This document shows, in pieces, positions 17,823-28,138 of a DNA stretch of 64,000 bases. Positions within the stretch are counted from its first letter, which is position 1, and every line of letters starts with the position of its first letter. The stretch spans positions 9,052,001-9,116,000 of the forward strand of contig NZ_CP151726.1 of the NCBI RefSeq assembly GCF_038443385.1, in the 5' to 3' direction. Origin of the DNA: Stieleria varia. Its GTDB lineage: Bacteria > Planctomycetota > Planctomycetia > Pirellulales > Pirellulaceae. The notes under the pieces were generated by a model, which did no database searches, was not told where the DNA came from, and saw only the letters and a program-made list of their open reading frames with translations. A program made the translations under genes and the position numbers.

Positions 17823-20800
17823 TTACCCCAGCAGTTTCTCGCAGCGTGCCGGGGAAACTTTGGTGGATGTTCCCAACGGCTGCGCGAACAAGCTCACACG
17901 TAACTCTTCCAGCAACCAGCGAAACTCGACCGCGGCGTTCTTCTGCGGCGTGCGCTCCGACTCCGGCATGCCTTGCAGCCATCGATCGTACAACTCGCCG
18001 ACGGTCGCCATATTGGTCTGATCTCGCTGCGCCGCTCCGCTGCGCAGTTTGTCCAGTCGGTAGCTGATCGCTGACAAATAGCGTGGGTAGTGTTTTAACC
18101 AGCACCACGGGGTGACCGAGAGAAATCCGTCGCACAACAGCCAAGCGAGCTGATGCTTGACATCGGCAACGGCCTCACCATAGCGACTCACTGGTGTCGA
18201 CTCGATCGCGCCGCGGGCCTTCAAATGCTGTTCACCCAACGCAGTCAACCACGACGCGACTTCTTGAACGGCAATGGAAATGCGTTCGCCTCGATTGGCT
18301 CGCCTTGCCTCGAACTCTTCTTTTGTCCGCACGATGCCCTGTTGTTCGACGAATGCGATCCGAGCCAGCAAGTCCATCAAGGATGTCTCCATCTGGCTCG
18401 TCGGCACAGCACCCGACAAAGCGATCTTTGCTTGTTGCAAGGACGGCAGCCAACGAACTTGGCGACGCAGTTCCTGGTGTTCGGACAACGCGTACAAGCG
18501 GGTGATCCCCTGCGCCATCGCGGCAGCAGCGGTGGTTTGATCGGCGAACAACGCCACTCGGACTTGAGTGCCATCGTCGACCAAAGCTGGGTACTGCGCG
18601 ACGCGAACACCCCCGCGTGTTTGGACGACTTCTGCCGGCAGCGACTGGAGTTCGAATTCCTTCATCGGCGCGTCGGGCAACGGGTGGTCGACGTCGCCGC
18701 TGGGTGCCGGCGCCGATTCGGCATCGGTGCCGGTTCCCAATCGTTCGATCAGCGGCGCGACACTGCGTCCCTTGGCGACCGTCTTGCCTTCGTCGTCCAC
18801 GACATCGACCAGGAAGTTCAGATGGTCGTCGAGTTTTTCCGTTTGAAAATCGGCCGGAGTGACGGGCATTTCCGCGTGCCGCGTCATCGCTTGGCAGACC
18901 GCCGTCATGAAGGGGACTTGGCCGTACACCGGCTGGAGTTCCCCCGCGATCACGGCGGCAACGTCGGCAGCAGGCACCAGGTTTCGCCGAATGCGTTTGG
19001 GCAACGACTTGATCATCGCGATCAACTTGGGTTTCAGCAGTCCGGGCACCAGCCATCCCAATCGTTCGTCGCTGACTTGCGAGAGCGCGGCTTGATGAAT
19101 CTTGAGGTGCACGCCGTCTTCTTCACTGCCCGGCTCAAAGCGATACATCAGTGGCAGTTGGCTTTTGCCGATCTCCAGTGCATCAGGAAAATCTTGCTGC
19201 GTGATTTCTTCCGTGGCCACATCCAAGATGTCTTCGGGACGCATGTACGGAGTTTCGGGCGTGTCGATTGCGGGAGGCGACTGCATCCAAGCCGACACAC
19301 TTGCCGAGTCCGTCAACTGTTTGGTCCACTCGGGCACCACTTGCTGACGGTCAAACTTCTCCAGCCTCGCCCGATCGATGACCTCCTCCGGCAAACGTTC
19401 TTGATAAAAACGTTGCAGGTCATAATCGTTGATGACCAAATCACGGCGTCGTGTCTTGGCCGCCAGCGTGGCGATCGACTCTCTCAGTCGGCGATTGTGC
19501 TGGATGCAACGCGCGGTCGTGGGCAAGGACTCGTTGACGAGGCCCTCGTTGATCAACAAGTCACGAGCGGTGGACGGATCGATCGGCGGTAACGGGACAC
19601 GACGCTTGGCGACCACCGGCAAACCGAACAACGACAGACGTTGGTAGCAGAACGCGCCGTTGGCTTTCGTGCTCCAGTGCGGATCGCTGTAGTTGGCCTT
19701 GAGCAAGTGTTTGCCCACGACCTCAATCCATTGCGGTTGAATCCGAGCGACCGTGCGTGCGTACTGTTTGCCCGTTTCGACCAATTCGCCTGCCACAATC
19801 CATTGCGGCTTGGATTCAAAGACGCCGCTGCCGGGCCACAGAAAAAGCTTCAGACCGCGTGGCCCCAGATACTGATTCTTTTCACCGACCATCGCCACAC
19901 CGGAAAGCAGTCCGGTCAGTAGAGATTGATGCACCGCTGCATAACGATCTTTCTCCAACAGGTCTCCTTTCGTGTCCTCCAGCAGTCGCATGCTGCCGAT
20001 ACGCTTCCCGCGTCCCGCGCTCGTGCCCCCATCTTCTGCCCCAGATTTGCGTCTGCGTCTGGGCGGTTCGCCGAGTTGAGTCGCCAACTCCTTGAGCTGT
20101 CGATAGACGTCCGACCATTCACGCATTCGTGTCGGCGACAGAAAACGCTTTTGCAACTGACGGGTCAATCGATTGCGGGTGTACTCCGATCGAGCTTGTT
20201 CGTAGAACCGCCACAATCGCAGGTAAGAAAGAAAGTCACTTTGCGGATCCGCAAATTCCGCGTGGGCTTGGTCGGCCGCTTGTTGCTTGTCCGGCGGTCG
20301 TTGTCTGGGATCAGGGATTTCCAGTGCAGCGGCGATCGGCAGGATTTCCGGCAGCACACCGTACTGGTCGGCGGCCAACAACATGCGACCGATCCGTGGA
20401 TCAACGGGCATGCGTCCGAGTTGATGACCGATGGTCGTCAGCGACTGAGTCTCGTCCAACGCCCCCAGTTCCGTCAGCGTGGCAATGCCTTCACGAATGG
20501 CCTCGGGGCGTGGCGGATCCAACAGCGGAAAGTTCTCAAGCGAACCGAGCTTCAGCGTTTTGAGTTGCAAAACGACGGATGCCAAATTGGTACGGCGTAT
20601 CTCCGGCGTCGTGAAGGCTTCCCGTGATTCGTAGTCGGCGACATCGTAAAGTCGAACACAAATCCCCGGGGCGATGCGACCGCAACGGCCGGCGCGTTGA
20701 TTGGCGCTGGCTTGGCTGACCGGTTCGATCGGCAGTCGCTGCAACTTGCTGCGGGCGCTGTATCGGCTGATGCGTGCGGTTCCGCTGTCGATCACATAAC

Positions 20801-22016
20801 GGATGCCAGGCACCGTCAGCGAGCTTTCGGCGACGTTGGTGGCAAAGATCAGTCGCCGTCGTTGACCGCTGGGTTGAAAGATCAGTTGTTGCTCCTTTTG
20901 TGGCAGCCGCGCGTACAGCGGCAAGACATCGACGCGTCCGCTGAGTCCCAGACGCTTGAAATGTCCCGACACACGATGGGAGACTTCGCGAATGTCGCGC
21001 TCGGTGGGCAAGAACACCAGGGTATCACCGTTACCGCCCTCGCGACTGAGATTCTCGATCGCCGCGATCACGTGACGTGAAAGATCGTAACCGCGTTCAC
21101 CATCCTCCGTCACGTCTTCCCAAGGCAAGTACCGAATCTCGACCGGATAGCCTCGGCCGGACACGTTCACGATCGGTGCGGGCTGGTCATCGGAATCGGC
21201 AAAGTGTTCCGCGAAACGCTCGGCGTCGATCGTTGCCGACGTGATGATCAGTTTCAAGTCCGGCCGCTCGGGCAACAGCGTGCGTAGATATCCCATCAGA
21301 AAATCGATGTTCAACGACCGCTCATGTGCTTCATCGATGATGATCGCATCGTACGCATCCAGACGACGATCACTTTGCGTTTCGGCCAACAGGATGCCGT
21401 CGGTCATCAGTTTGACCAACGTCTCTGGACTGGTCTTGTCACCGAAACGCACTTGGTAGCCGACGTCGGCTCCGAGCGGCCGCTGCAACTCCTCAGCCAA
21501 ACGCGCCGCGATGCTACGCGCGGCCAGTCGGCGAGGTTGTGTGTGACCGATCATGGCGGCGCGTCCCAATCCCGCCTCCAAGCAAAACTTGGGCAACTGC
21601 GTGCTCTTTCCGCTGCCGGTTTCGCCGCACACGATGATCACTTGATGATTGCGGATCAGCTCGACGATTTCATCGCGATGAGAGCTGATCGGCAACTCGC
21701 TGGGGTACTCGATCGTCGGCCGGGCATTGAGTCGTTTCTGATGCAGAGCGACGGACTTGGTGAGTTGAGCGTCGAAGTCGTCCGCGCCGCGTTTGCGAAG
21801 CTTGCCAAGGCGAAACCGATCTCGCCGCATCGCTCGGTCGATGGTCAGCAGTTCGGCTGAGACTTCCGGCAGAGCCGCCTCCGTCGCTGAAACTTGCGGC
21901 ACTAAGACTTCCGGCGAATCGGCCGCATTGGTTTCTTCACGCTCGGCAACCGGCGGGGCGGTCGACTTGGGCGTACCGGAGGGTTTCAGTTCAGGACTGG
22001 ACGGTTTGAAAGTCAT
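17823..22016 (-). CDS. hrpA: ATP-dependent RNA helicase HrpA
   Basis: A 1397-residue DEAH-box helicase. Walker A GETGSGKST is at 131-139, DEAH at 228-231, then SAT and the helicase C-terminal region with QRAGRCGR. The HA2/OB-fold region follows, and a long C-terminal part of the DUF3418 type typical of HrpA (for example GLLKPKLIAMIKSLPKRIRRN). Length is close to the family. HrpA acts in RNA and ribosome-related remodelling. Start ATG at 22016; divergent from the gene at 22459. The C-terminal end lies next to a repeat-rich gap. Confidence 0.95.
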   Translation of the reverse strand: MTFKPSSPELKPSGTPKSTAPPVAEREETNAADSPEVLVPQVSATEAALPEVSAELLTIDRAMRRDRFRLGKLRKRGADDFDAQLTKSVALHQKRLNARPTIEYPSELPISSHRDEIVELIRNHQVIIVCGETGSGKSTQLPKFCLEAGLGRAAMIGHTQPRRLAARSIAARLAEELQRPLGADVGYQVRFGDKTSPETLVKLMTDGILLAETQSDRRLDAYDAIIIDEAHERSLNIDFLMGYLRTLLPERPDLKLIITSATIDAERFAEHFADSDDQPAPIVNVSGRGYPVEIRYLPWEDVTEDGERGYDLSRHVIAAIENLSREGGNGDTLVFLPTERDIREVSHRVSGHFKRLGLSGRVDVLPLYARLPQKEQQLIFQPSGQRRRLIFATNVAESSLTVPGIRYVIDSGTARISRYSARSKLQRLPIEPVSQASANQRAGRCGRIAPGICVRLYDVADYESREAFTTPEIRRTNLASVVLQLKTLKLGSLENFPLLDPPRPEAIREGIATLTELGALDETQSLTTIGHQLGRMPVDPRIGRMLLAADQYGVLPEILPIAAALEIPDPRQRPPDKQQAADQAHAEFADPQSDFLSYLRLWRFYEQARSEYTRNRLTRQLQKRFLSPTRMREWSDVYRQLKELATQLGEPPRRRRKSGAEDGGTSAGRGKRIGSMRLLEDTKGDLLEKDRYAAVHQSLLTGLLSGVAMVGEKNQYLGPRGLKLFLWPGSGVFESKPQWIVAGELVETGKQYARTVARIQPQWIEVVGKHLLKANYSDPHWSTKANGAFCYQRLSLFGLPVVAKRRVPLPPIDPSTARDLLINEGLVNESLPTTARCIQHNRRLRESIATLAAKTRRRDLVINDYDLQRFYQERLPEEVIDRARLEKFDRQQVVPEWTKQLTDSASVSAWMQSPPAIDTPETPYMRPEDILDVATEEITQQDFPDALEIGKSQLPLMYRFEPGSEEDGVHLKIHQAALSQVSDERLGWLVPGLLKPKLIAMIKSLPKRIRRNLVPAADVAAVIAGELQPVYGQVPFMTAVCQAMTRHAEMPVTPADFQTEKLDDHLNFLVDVVDDEGKTVAKGRSVAPLIERLGTGTDAESAPAPSGDVDHPLPDAPMKEFELQSLPAEVVQTRGGVRVAQYPALVDDGTQVRVALFADQTTAAAAMAQGITRLYALSEHQELRRQVRWLPSLQQAKIALSGAVPTSQMETSLMDLLARIAFVEQQGIVRTKEEFEARRANRGERISIAVQEVASWLTALGEQHLKARGAIESTPVSRYGEAVADVKHQLAWLLCDGFLSVTPWCWLKHYPRYLSAISYRLDKLRSGAAQRDQTNMATVGELYDRWLQGMPESERTPQKNAAVEFRWLLEELRVSLFAQPLGTSTKVSPARCEKLLG

Positions 22017-22458
22017 TTCAAAGTGTCCCGGCGGGCGAGACGTGTTTGCAAAAAAACGGTGTATGGAACGCGATCAGGCTTTGGCCGGAGTACCGCTGGC
22101 GGGATGCGTACCATAGCGACTTCGCTCGCACGAGGTCGATAAGCATGCCGTCGGAGCGTCGCTTTCTGCGGGCCTTTCTGAGGGGCTGGACACTTGGGAT
22201 GCGTGTATTGTTCGCTGATCTGGGCGGTGTTTGTTCGGGCAAGTCGCACCATTTGACCGATACAGTCCGCAGTCGGGGCGGATTTCTGCGATCAAGTTCC
22301 CCCCTGACGGTGAGATCGTTGTCAGCGAAAAAGAACCTGGGACGATGAAACACTCAGAGGAACCAGCCTGATCCCAGCCTTTGGTAACCATTTCTACCCG
22401 GCAGGCTATACTGAAACGTGCCGAAACCCTTTTCTTTTTGCGTGCGATTAGCAGGAAC
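22017..22458. promoter_or_regulatory. Divergent intergenic region, nothing specific recognised
   Basis: About 440 bp between hrpA (minus) and the large gene starting at 22459 (plus). It must hold both promoters. Frames running through it are short and overlap on both strands. No repeat or RNA motif was seen. GCAGGAAC just before the ATG at 22459 is the ribosome site that decides that start. Confidence 0.5.
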
Positions 22459-25400
22459 ATGTCCACAGCAGCCGCTCCTCCCCAACTCAGCCCGTCCGCC
22501 GGCAAGCCATCCCCCAGCGTCGATGGTCTGATCCAGCAACGCATCACGGAAACACAGCGTGCGTTGTGGTGGGGCGAGCTGACCCGCACGGCTTTGCTGC
22601 TGACCATCGTCACGATGGCCGCTGTGTTGACTTGGGTGATCGTGGACCAGTGGTTGTACTCACCGGGCATTCCCCTACGTGTGTTGGCTTTTGCGGCATT
22701 GATCGGATGGTGTGTCTGGTTCTTCATTCGCCGAGGCTTGCCCATCCTGACCAGCCAAGTGACCAAGGAGTATGCGGCACGTTGTCTGGAACGAGACCTG
22801 CCGGATTTGAAACAGCAATTGACCAGCTACGTGACGCTGCATCCCGACGCACCGGAGTCCGAATTGCGAGGTCGTGTCGTGAAAGTGCTCGGCGCACGAG
22901 CGGCCAGCCGTTTGAATTCGTATGACACACTGCCCACCGAAGCCACCGGGACATTCCGGTGGTGGATTGCAGCCGCCGTTGCCTTCGCATGCGTCGTCGG
23001 CTACGCGGTGTTTTCACCCAAGGATTCGATCGCATCGGCCAGTCGCTTGTTCGCGCCCTTTGCATCCATTCAGCCGTCGCGACGCGTTTCGATTCTGGAC
23101 GTTCAACCGGGCGACACCGATGCAATGGCTGGTCGGTCCGTCACCATCAGCGCGCATGTCGACGGGCTTCGTGAAACCGAGACGGTCTGGTGCCACGTTG
23201 ATTCCGTCAGTCGCCCCGACCCCATCGTGATGTCGTTTGACGAAAACACACGGCGTTTTGTTGCCGAAATCGAATTGGAGCATTCGGCCAGTGGTGTGGT
23301 GCCTTATCGAATCGTTGCCGGTGATGACCGGGCCGGTCCGTACCAATTGCGTGTCGAAAACGTACCGGTCGTCGCCGTCGAGTCCATCCACTACCAACCA
23401 CCTGACTACACCGGGCAAGCTGCATTCAGCAGCAGCAGCGCCGCGATCTCAGCCATCGATGGAACACTCGCCACCATCACGGCGAAAACGAATCGACCGA
23501 TCGTCAAAGCCGAGCTGGAGTTCAATCCCAAGACAGTCGGCGAAACGGTTCGCGCCACCGCGGGCACGATCCCCATGATGATCGGCACCGATGGCAAGAC
23601 CCTGACCACGGAAACCACTTTACGAGGAACACGTGGTCGTTTTGCCGCCGTGCCGCTGGAAAGTTATCGCATTCGTGTGTGGGATGAAAACGACCGCCAA
23701 AATCCGGATCCCATCATCTATCCGATTCGAGTGATCGCAGACTTGGCACCCGAAGTCGCCATTGTCGTGCCACGAGCAACGCCGATCGAAATGCCGATCA
23801 ACGGGCAACAGATCATCGAAGTCCACGCGATGGACGCCGACTTTGCGCTCAGTCACGTGACGCTGGAGATTCAACGTGGCATCGACAAAATTGCGGTCCC
23901 CACGTTGTGGGCGGCAGCCGATGAACCCGCCGGTCCCAACGTCGGCAAAGGCAATCGCGTCGTCGAGTATCGCTTTCGTCCCTCCGAACATCGTCTGATC
24001 TTTGGCGACAAAGTCATCATCACTGCGATCGCGACGGACAACCGCGTGATCCCCGGTGACAAAACCGTCGAACCCAACGTCAGCCGCACCGATCCCATCG
24101 AAATCCGAATCGTTGCGATGGATCGAAACTTGACCCAAGATCCCTCGACCAACGATGGACTCAGTGAAGTCGACGATCGGCCTGCCAGTGATTCACCGAC
24201 CGAGAACGCAGAATCCAAAGATCCGCAGAGCAGCGGTAGCGACTCGACCGACCAATCTCAGTCGGGCAAAGGTGATCCGTCGGGTACCAAATCCGGCGAC
24301 AGCAAGAATCCAGACAAGAATCCAGCGGGCGAAAAACAACCCGACAAGAATCAGCCAAACGACAAGACCGAGCAGGACGAACCTCAGGACAAGTCCGAGG
24401 ATTCGCAACAGTCCGGCGGCGGCTCCTCCAGTGATGGTGGTGATTCGTCATCCCAAAGCGGCGATCAATCCCAAGGAGGTACGTCCGCTGGAGACTCGTC
24501 ATCGGACTCCGGTCAGAAAAGCAGCGAGAACAACCAAGACAACCAGGGAGGCAAAGGCGGTTCGAGCGAAAGCAGCAATTCCGAAAGCAGTCCCGAGAAC
24601 AGCAACCCTGAAAACATGAGTGGCAAAGGCGACTCCTCGCCAGCCAACCCGTCGAAAAACAATCCATCACAAGGTGACCCGTCTGACGGAAATCCATCCG
24701 ATGGCAATCCAGCCGACGGAGATCCATCCGATGGCGGACGCCCTGGCAAGCAATCGCCCAATGAAAGCTCACCCGCAGACGCCGACAACAATGCGCCACC
24801 GCAACATGATGGCGAGGCGATGGAGCGGATGCGTGAGTTCATCGAAAAGCAAAAACAGAAACAGCAAAGCGATTCGAAAACGCCGTCCCAATCGTCCGAT
24901 TCACAACCGCAAAACGACGGAGGGACGTCGCAGGAAAAAACAGACGCTGCGAATCAGCCGCAGGACTCTCAAGACGCCGACTCCGGTTCAAAAGGTGAGC
25001 AACCGTCCGGCGGTGGCGATTCCAGTGACAACAAGATGAACGATGGGGCCGACAACAAAGATCCATCCCAAACCGGCAGCGACCAAACCGGCAGCGACCA
25101 AACCGGCAGCGACCAAACCGACAGCGACCAAACCGACAGCAAACAAGGCGGCGGAAAGGACAACGAATCTGCCAGCGAAGACGGAAGCAGCGGCAAACCA
25201 TCGGGCACCGATCCGTCCAATGATTCAGAACAAAAAAATCCGACGGGCAACCAGCCGAGCAACCAAGATCAATCGGCAAACAAGGGTCAACCTGCCGGCA
25301 AAGACCCGTCCTCCGAAGACCCGTCCTCCGAAGACCCGTCCTCCGAAGACACCTCCACCAAAGAAAGCGACCGCGGCGAGAACAGCGTCGGTGATCAACA

Positions 25401-26274
25401 ATCCGGTGATCAACAATCCGGTGACAGCCAAAAAGGCGAAGGCCAGCAGGGCGACAACCAGAAAGACAGTGGCCAAAAAGGCGATGAGAAACCCGACGGC
25501 AAGGACTCCGATGACGGTAGCCCCTCCCATCCAAACAGCAATCCAAGTGGAGAGGACACGCCGTCGGATCCGTCCGGCTCCAAGAGCGATAGCGGCTCAA
25601 AACCTGGAACCGATGGAAAACCCGACAGCGGAAAACCCGACAGCGAAAAACCCGACAGCGAAAAACCCGACAGCGGAAAGCCCGACAGCGGAAAAGACGG
25701 CGAGCAAAATCCGACCGGTGAAAAAGGAAAACCCGGCGAGCCGAAAGGAGAGTCCGACTCCAACTCCGCCAGCGGCGATCCGGCTCAGCAAGGCCAACCT
25801 CGCAGCGAGAATGCTTCGCAACCTCCATCGGCCAGCGACCCAAGTTCATTCAGCGGTAATGGCAACGGAGCTGATTCGGGAGGAACCGGCGGCGACGCTG
25901 ACAACACGCCACCTCCGGCAGACTTGGATTACGCCAAAGAATCCACCGACATGGTGTTGGACTATTTGGAAGAGACCCGCGACCAAGTGGATCCGGAGTT
26001 ACTGAAGGATTTGAAGTGGACCGAGGAGGACTTAGAGCGTTTTCGTAAGCGTTGGGAAAAGGTTCGCGAGCTGCCCAACGACCAGCCCGCCGATCGACTT
26101 TCTCCCGATGTCCAAGACGCACTGCGAAGTCTTGGTTTGGAAAAGTCATCGCGTCAATCCAAAGGCGCGGCTGATGCCCCCGACGGTCTGCGCGACCTCC
26201 GAGACTCCGGCAACCGCCGCCCCGCCCCGGCCGCCTTCCGCGACGCCTTCGAACAGTTCCGCCGACGCAAATGA
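22459..26274 (+). CDS. Large membrane protein with low-complexity Ser/Asp/Gln tail
   Basis: A 1271-residue protein. Residues 1-150 contain two helices (LLTIVTMAAVLTWVIVDQWL; VLAFAALIGWCVWFFI) and a loop with AARCLERDLPDLKQQLTSYV; a further helix follows near 160-180. Residues about 190-560 are beta-rich, extracytoplasmic and Ig-like. Residues about 575-1140 are disordered, built from Ser, Asp, Gly, Lys, Gln, Pro and Asn, with pentapeptide repeats. The last 130 residues are ordered, with MVLDYLEETRDQVDPELLKD. It resembles DUF4175-type proteins in layout. Start ATG at 22459 has AGGA upstream. Function unknown. Confidence 0.82.
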   Translation: MSTAAAPPQLSPSAGKPSPSVDGLIQQRITETQRALWWGELTRTALLLTIVTMAAVLTWVIVDQWLYSPGIPLRVLAFAALIGWCVWFFIRRGLPILTSQVTKEYAARCLERDLPDLKQQLTSYVTLHPDAPESELRGRVVKVLGARAASRLNSYDTLPTEATGTFRWWIAAAVAFACVVGYAVFSPKDSIASASRLFAPFASIQPSRRVSILDVQPGDTDAMAGRSVTISAHVDGLRETETVWCHVDSVSRPDPIVMSFDENTRRFVAEIELEHSASGVVPYRIVAGDDRAGPYQLRVENVPVVAVESIHYQPPDYTGQAAFSSSSAAISAIDGTLATITAKTNRPIVKAELEFNPKTVGETVRATAGTIPMMIGTDGKTLTTETTLRGTRGRFAAVPLESYRIRVWDENDRQNPDPIIYPIRVIADLAPEVAIVVPRATPIEMPINGQQIIEVHAMDADFALSHVTLEIQRGIDKIAVPTLWAAADEPAGPNVGKGNRVVEYRFRPSEHRLIFGDKVIITAIATDNRVIPGDKTVEPNVSRTDPIEIRIVAMDRNLTQDPSTNDGLSEVDDRPASDSPTENAESKDPQSSGSDSTDQSQSGKGDPSGTKSGDSKNPDKNPAGEKQPDKNQPNDKTEQDEPQDKSEDSQQSGGGSSSDGGDSSSQSGDQSQGGTSAGDSSSDSGQKSSENNQDNQGGKGGSSESSNSESSPENSNPENMSGKGDSSPANPSKNNPSQGDPSDGNPSDGNPADGDPSDGGRPGKQSPNESSPADADNNAPPQHDGEAMERMREFIEKQKQKQQSDSKTPSQSSDSQPQNDGGTSQEKTDAANQPQDSQDADSGSKGEQPSGGGDSSDNKMNDGADNKDPSQTGSDQTGSDQTGSDQTDSDQTDSKQGGGKDNESASEDGSSGKPSGTDPSNDSEQKNPTGNQPSNQDQSANKGQPAGKDPSSEDPSSEDPSSEDTSTKESDRGENSVGDQQSGDQQSGDSQKGEGQQGDNQKDSGQKGDEKPDGKDSDDGSPSHPNSNPSGEDTPSDPSGSKSDSGSKPGTDGKPDSGKPDSEKPDSEKPDSGKPDSGKDGEQNPTGEKGKPGEPKGESDSNSASGDPAQQGQPRSENASQPPSASDPSSFSGNGNGADSGGTGGDADNTPPPADLDYAKESTDMVLDYLEETRDQVDPELLKDLKWTEEDLERFRKRWEKVRELPNDQPADRLSPDVQDALRSLGLEKSSRQSKGAADAPDGLRDLRDSGNRRPAPAAFRDAFEQFRRRK
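25070..25690 (+). repeat. Several 15-bp tandem repeat tracts within the low-complexity tail
   Basis: Separate tracts, each of 15-bp (five-codon) units: GSDQT-type units near 25070-25145 (five), DPSSE units near 25305-25350 (three), GDQQS units near 25391-25420 (two), and KPDSG/KPDSE units near 25617-25690 (five). All keep the reading frame. The same 15-bp periodicity appears in the DUF389 gene. Confidence 0.9.
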
Positions 26275-26284
26275 GTATTACACG

Positions 26285-26791
26285 ATGAGCCGAGAAGAAT
26301 GGACGGTAGCTGACATCATGCAGGCCGGTGTGAAAACCGTTGCCCCAGATGTCAGCCTGCCCGATCTAGAAGCGATGTTCTTGAAAGATCAAATCTCCAG
26401 CTACCCCGTCATCGATGAGGGAAGACTGGTCGGTGTCGTCTCCAGATCGGACATCGTTCGTCAAATCTGCCAAGAACGCGAAGTCGCGCAGAGCGTGTCG
26501 GATTTCCACTTCGATGAAACCAGTTTTTACGAAGTCCCCATGGAATCGTTGACGCAAGTGGCGGACCGAATCGGGGAACGCATCGAGAGCCTGACGGTTG
26601 CCGACGTGATGAACAAACGTCCTCTGACCATTGGACTCGACACACCCATCCGGGATGTCGCCCAACAGTTCATCGCTCGTCAAGTCCACCGTTTTCCGGT
26701 CACCGATCAAGGAACTCTCGTCGGCATCGTCTCCACCACCGACCTTGTGCGGCTGATCGCGCAAGGCGTTCTGGATCGCACCGCGCGTTGA
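26285..26791 (+). CDS. CBS-domain pair protein
   Basis: A 168-residue cytoplasmic protein made of two CBS motifs: VADIMQAGVKTVAPDVSL...VIDEGRLVGVVSRSDIVR and VADVMNKRPLTIGLDTPI...VTDQGTLVGIVSTTDLVR. Such pairs bind adenine nucleotides and regulate partners. No catalytic domain is attached. The ATG at 26285 lies 10 bases after the preceding stop, so it is probably co-transcribed with the large membrane protein; the partner is unknown. Confidence 0.9.
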   Translation: MSREEWTVADIMQAGVKTVAPDVSLPDLEAMFLKDQISSYPVIDEGRLVGVVSRSDIVRQICQEREVAQSVSDFHFDETSFYEVPMESLTQVADRIGERIESLTVADVMNKRPLTIGLDTPIRDVAQQFIARQVHRFPVTDQGTLVGIVSTTDLVRLIAQGVLDRTAR

Positions 26792-26943
26792 CGCACACAC
26801 GCCCCTTGTGATGTCAAACTGTGCGGGTTGTTTCTTTTTTTCTGAAGAATCCGAACGAATCGATCCGAGCTGACCACCAGAGGGATCGTGTGCGTTCGCC
26901 CGGGCTGAATGCCCTGTTCACGATCATGTCGTACATGTCGTAG

Positions 26944-28113
26944 GTGGGTATCGTGCGCAAGCTGCAACAACAAATCACGTTCGTAATGGTATTGGCGTTT
27001 CTGTCATGGACCGCTCTGTCATGGTCCGCTGCTCTCGGTGCCCAGGATCTGGTGACAACCGAAATGATGGAAATTGATTCGGGCATTCATCCCGAATCTG
27101 TTCCTGAAACTTCGCTCTACCAAGAACCAACAGCTGACCAACAGACCCAACTGCGGATCTCACAACTGGAGTCCGAGATTGACGAACTGCGAGCGTCGTT
27201 TTGGAATTCACGCGGCTGCCAAAAAAACTGTGCTCCCAAGTGCGACGATCCCAGAGGTCTGACGCTCAATCTCGGGATGGTGTTCTCCAAGCCACACATG
27301 AAGGAATCCTTTGAGGCCACGGTCATCGATTTTGGGACCGGCAGCTTGAATCTGGTTCCCTTTGACTTTGAACATGACATCACGCCGAAAATTGAGCTGG
27401 GATATTTCGGCAACAACGCGATGGGAGTGCGTGGACGTTACTGGGGTTATGATCACGACGCCAATCCATTGACGGCGGTTGCAACACCGACGACTTTCCC
27501 CGGAGTGAGTTCGGTGTCCGTGATCTATCCCGCAGCGATTTCGACGGGAGCTCCTGGGGATGTGCTGAGTGTCGAGAGTGGTTTGCAAGTCCACACGTTC
27601 GATCTCGAAGGGGCGATGCGAGGAAAGCTGGCGGGTGCATCGATCGTTGCCAGTGCTGGTGTCCGATACGCTAAGTTGGACCAGAGTTTTCACTCCGTCG
27701 TCATGCGAGGCGCGACACCGATCGGTTCACTTGATTGGAGCCGCCGATTCGAGGGAGCAGGATTGACGGCCGGAGCCGATGCAAGTCGATCGCTCGGTTC
27801 TTCAGGACTTTCCTTTGTCGGTGCGGCGCGTGGTTCGCTATTGTTTGGACGCAAAGAATTGCGACGCACCACGGTCGGCGACGTCACACCGCCATCGGCT
27901 GCAGTTCCACCGACGATCGTTTTCGATGACGCGGACGAAGTCTCCGGGATCTTTGAATTGGTCGCCGGTCTGCAATACTCACGAGCCACACCAATGGGCA
28001 AGGTCTTCGTTCGTGGCACCTACGACACACAGCTATGGACCGCCGCGGGTGCGCCCACGTTGACTTTCCTCGGTTTCGAAGGCATCGGCCTAGCCTTTGG
28101 CATCGACCGCTGA
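26944..28113 (+). CDS. Outer-membrane beta-barrel protein
   Basis: A 389-residue protein with a GTG start at 26944 and a signal peptide (basic n-region RK, then FVMVLAFLSWTALSWSAALGA). A short coiled region (QLRISQLESEIDELRA) and a Cys-containing loop (CQKNCAPKCDD) follow. After that the sequence alternates as in a membrane barrel, with many aromatic turns (IELGYFGNNAMGVRGRYWGYDH) and an end in GIGLAFGIDR. It looks like the planctomycete Lpg1974-type porin-like family, an assignment from layout rather than from a motif. Confidence 0.75.
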   Translation: MGIVRKLQQQITFVMVLAFLSWTALSWSAALGAQDLVTTEMMEIDSGIHPESVPETSLYQEPTADQQTQLRISQLESEIDELRASFWNSRGCQKNCAPKCDDPRGLTLNLGMVFSKPHMKESFEATVIDFGTGSLNLVPFDFEHDITPKIELGYFGNNAMGVRGRYWGYDHDANPLTAVATPTTFPGVSSVSVIYPAAISTGAPGDVLSVESGLQVHTFDLEGAMRGKLAGASIVASAGVRYAKLDQSFHSVVMRGATPIGSLDWSRRFEGAGLTAGADASRSLGSSGLSFVGAARGSLLFGRKELRRTTVGDVTPPSAAVPPTIVFDDADEVSGIFELVAGLQYSRATPMGKVFVRGTYDTQLWTAAGAPTLTFLGFEGIGLAFGIDR

Positions 28114-28138
28114 TCACCAATTGCCGGGCAACGCGGCG

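Noticed and set aside
18153-19592. A 479-codon open frame on the plus strand inside hrpA
   Set aside because: It lies antisense to a certain DEAH helicase gene, has a composition rich in His/Arg/Asp as expected from reverse-strand reading of GC-rich codons, and no ribosome site.
24839-26005. Long frames on both strands within the low-complexity tail of the 22459 gene
   Set aside because: They arise because the repeats are built of few codons and stay open in several frames. Their products are Arg/Cys or Thr/Lys strings with no fold or start signal.
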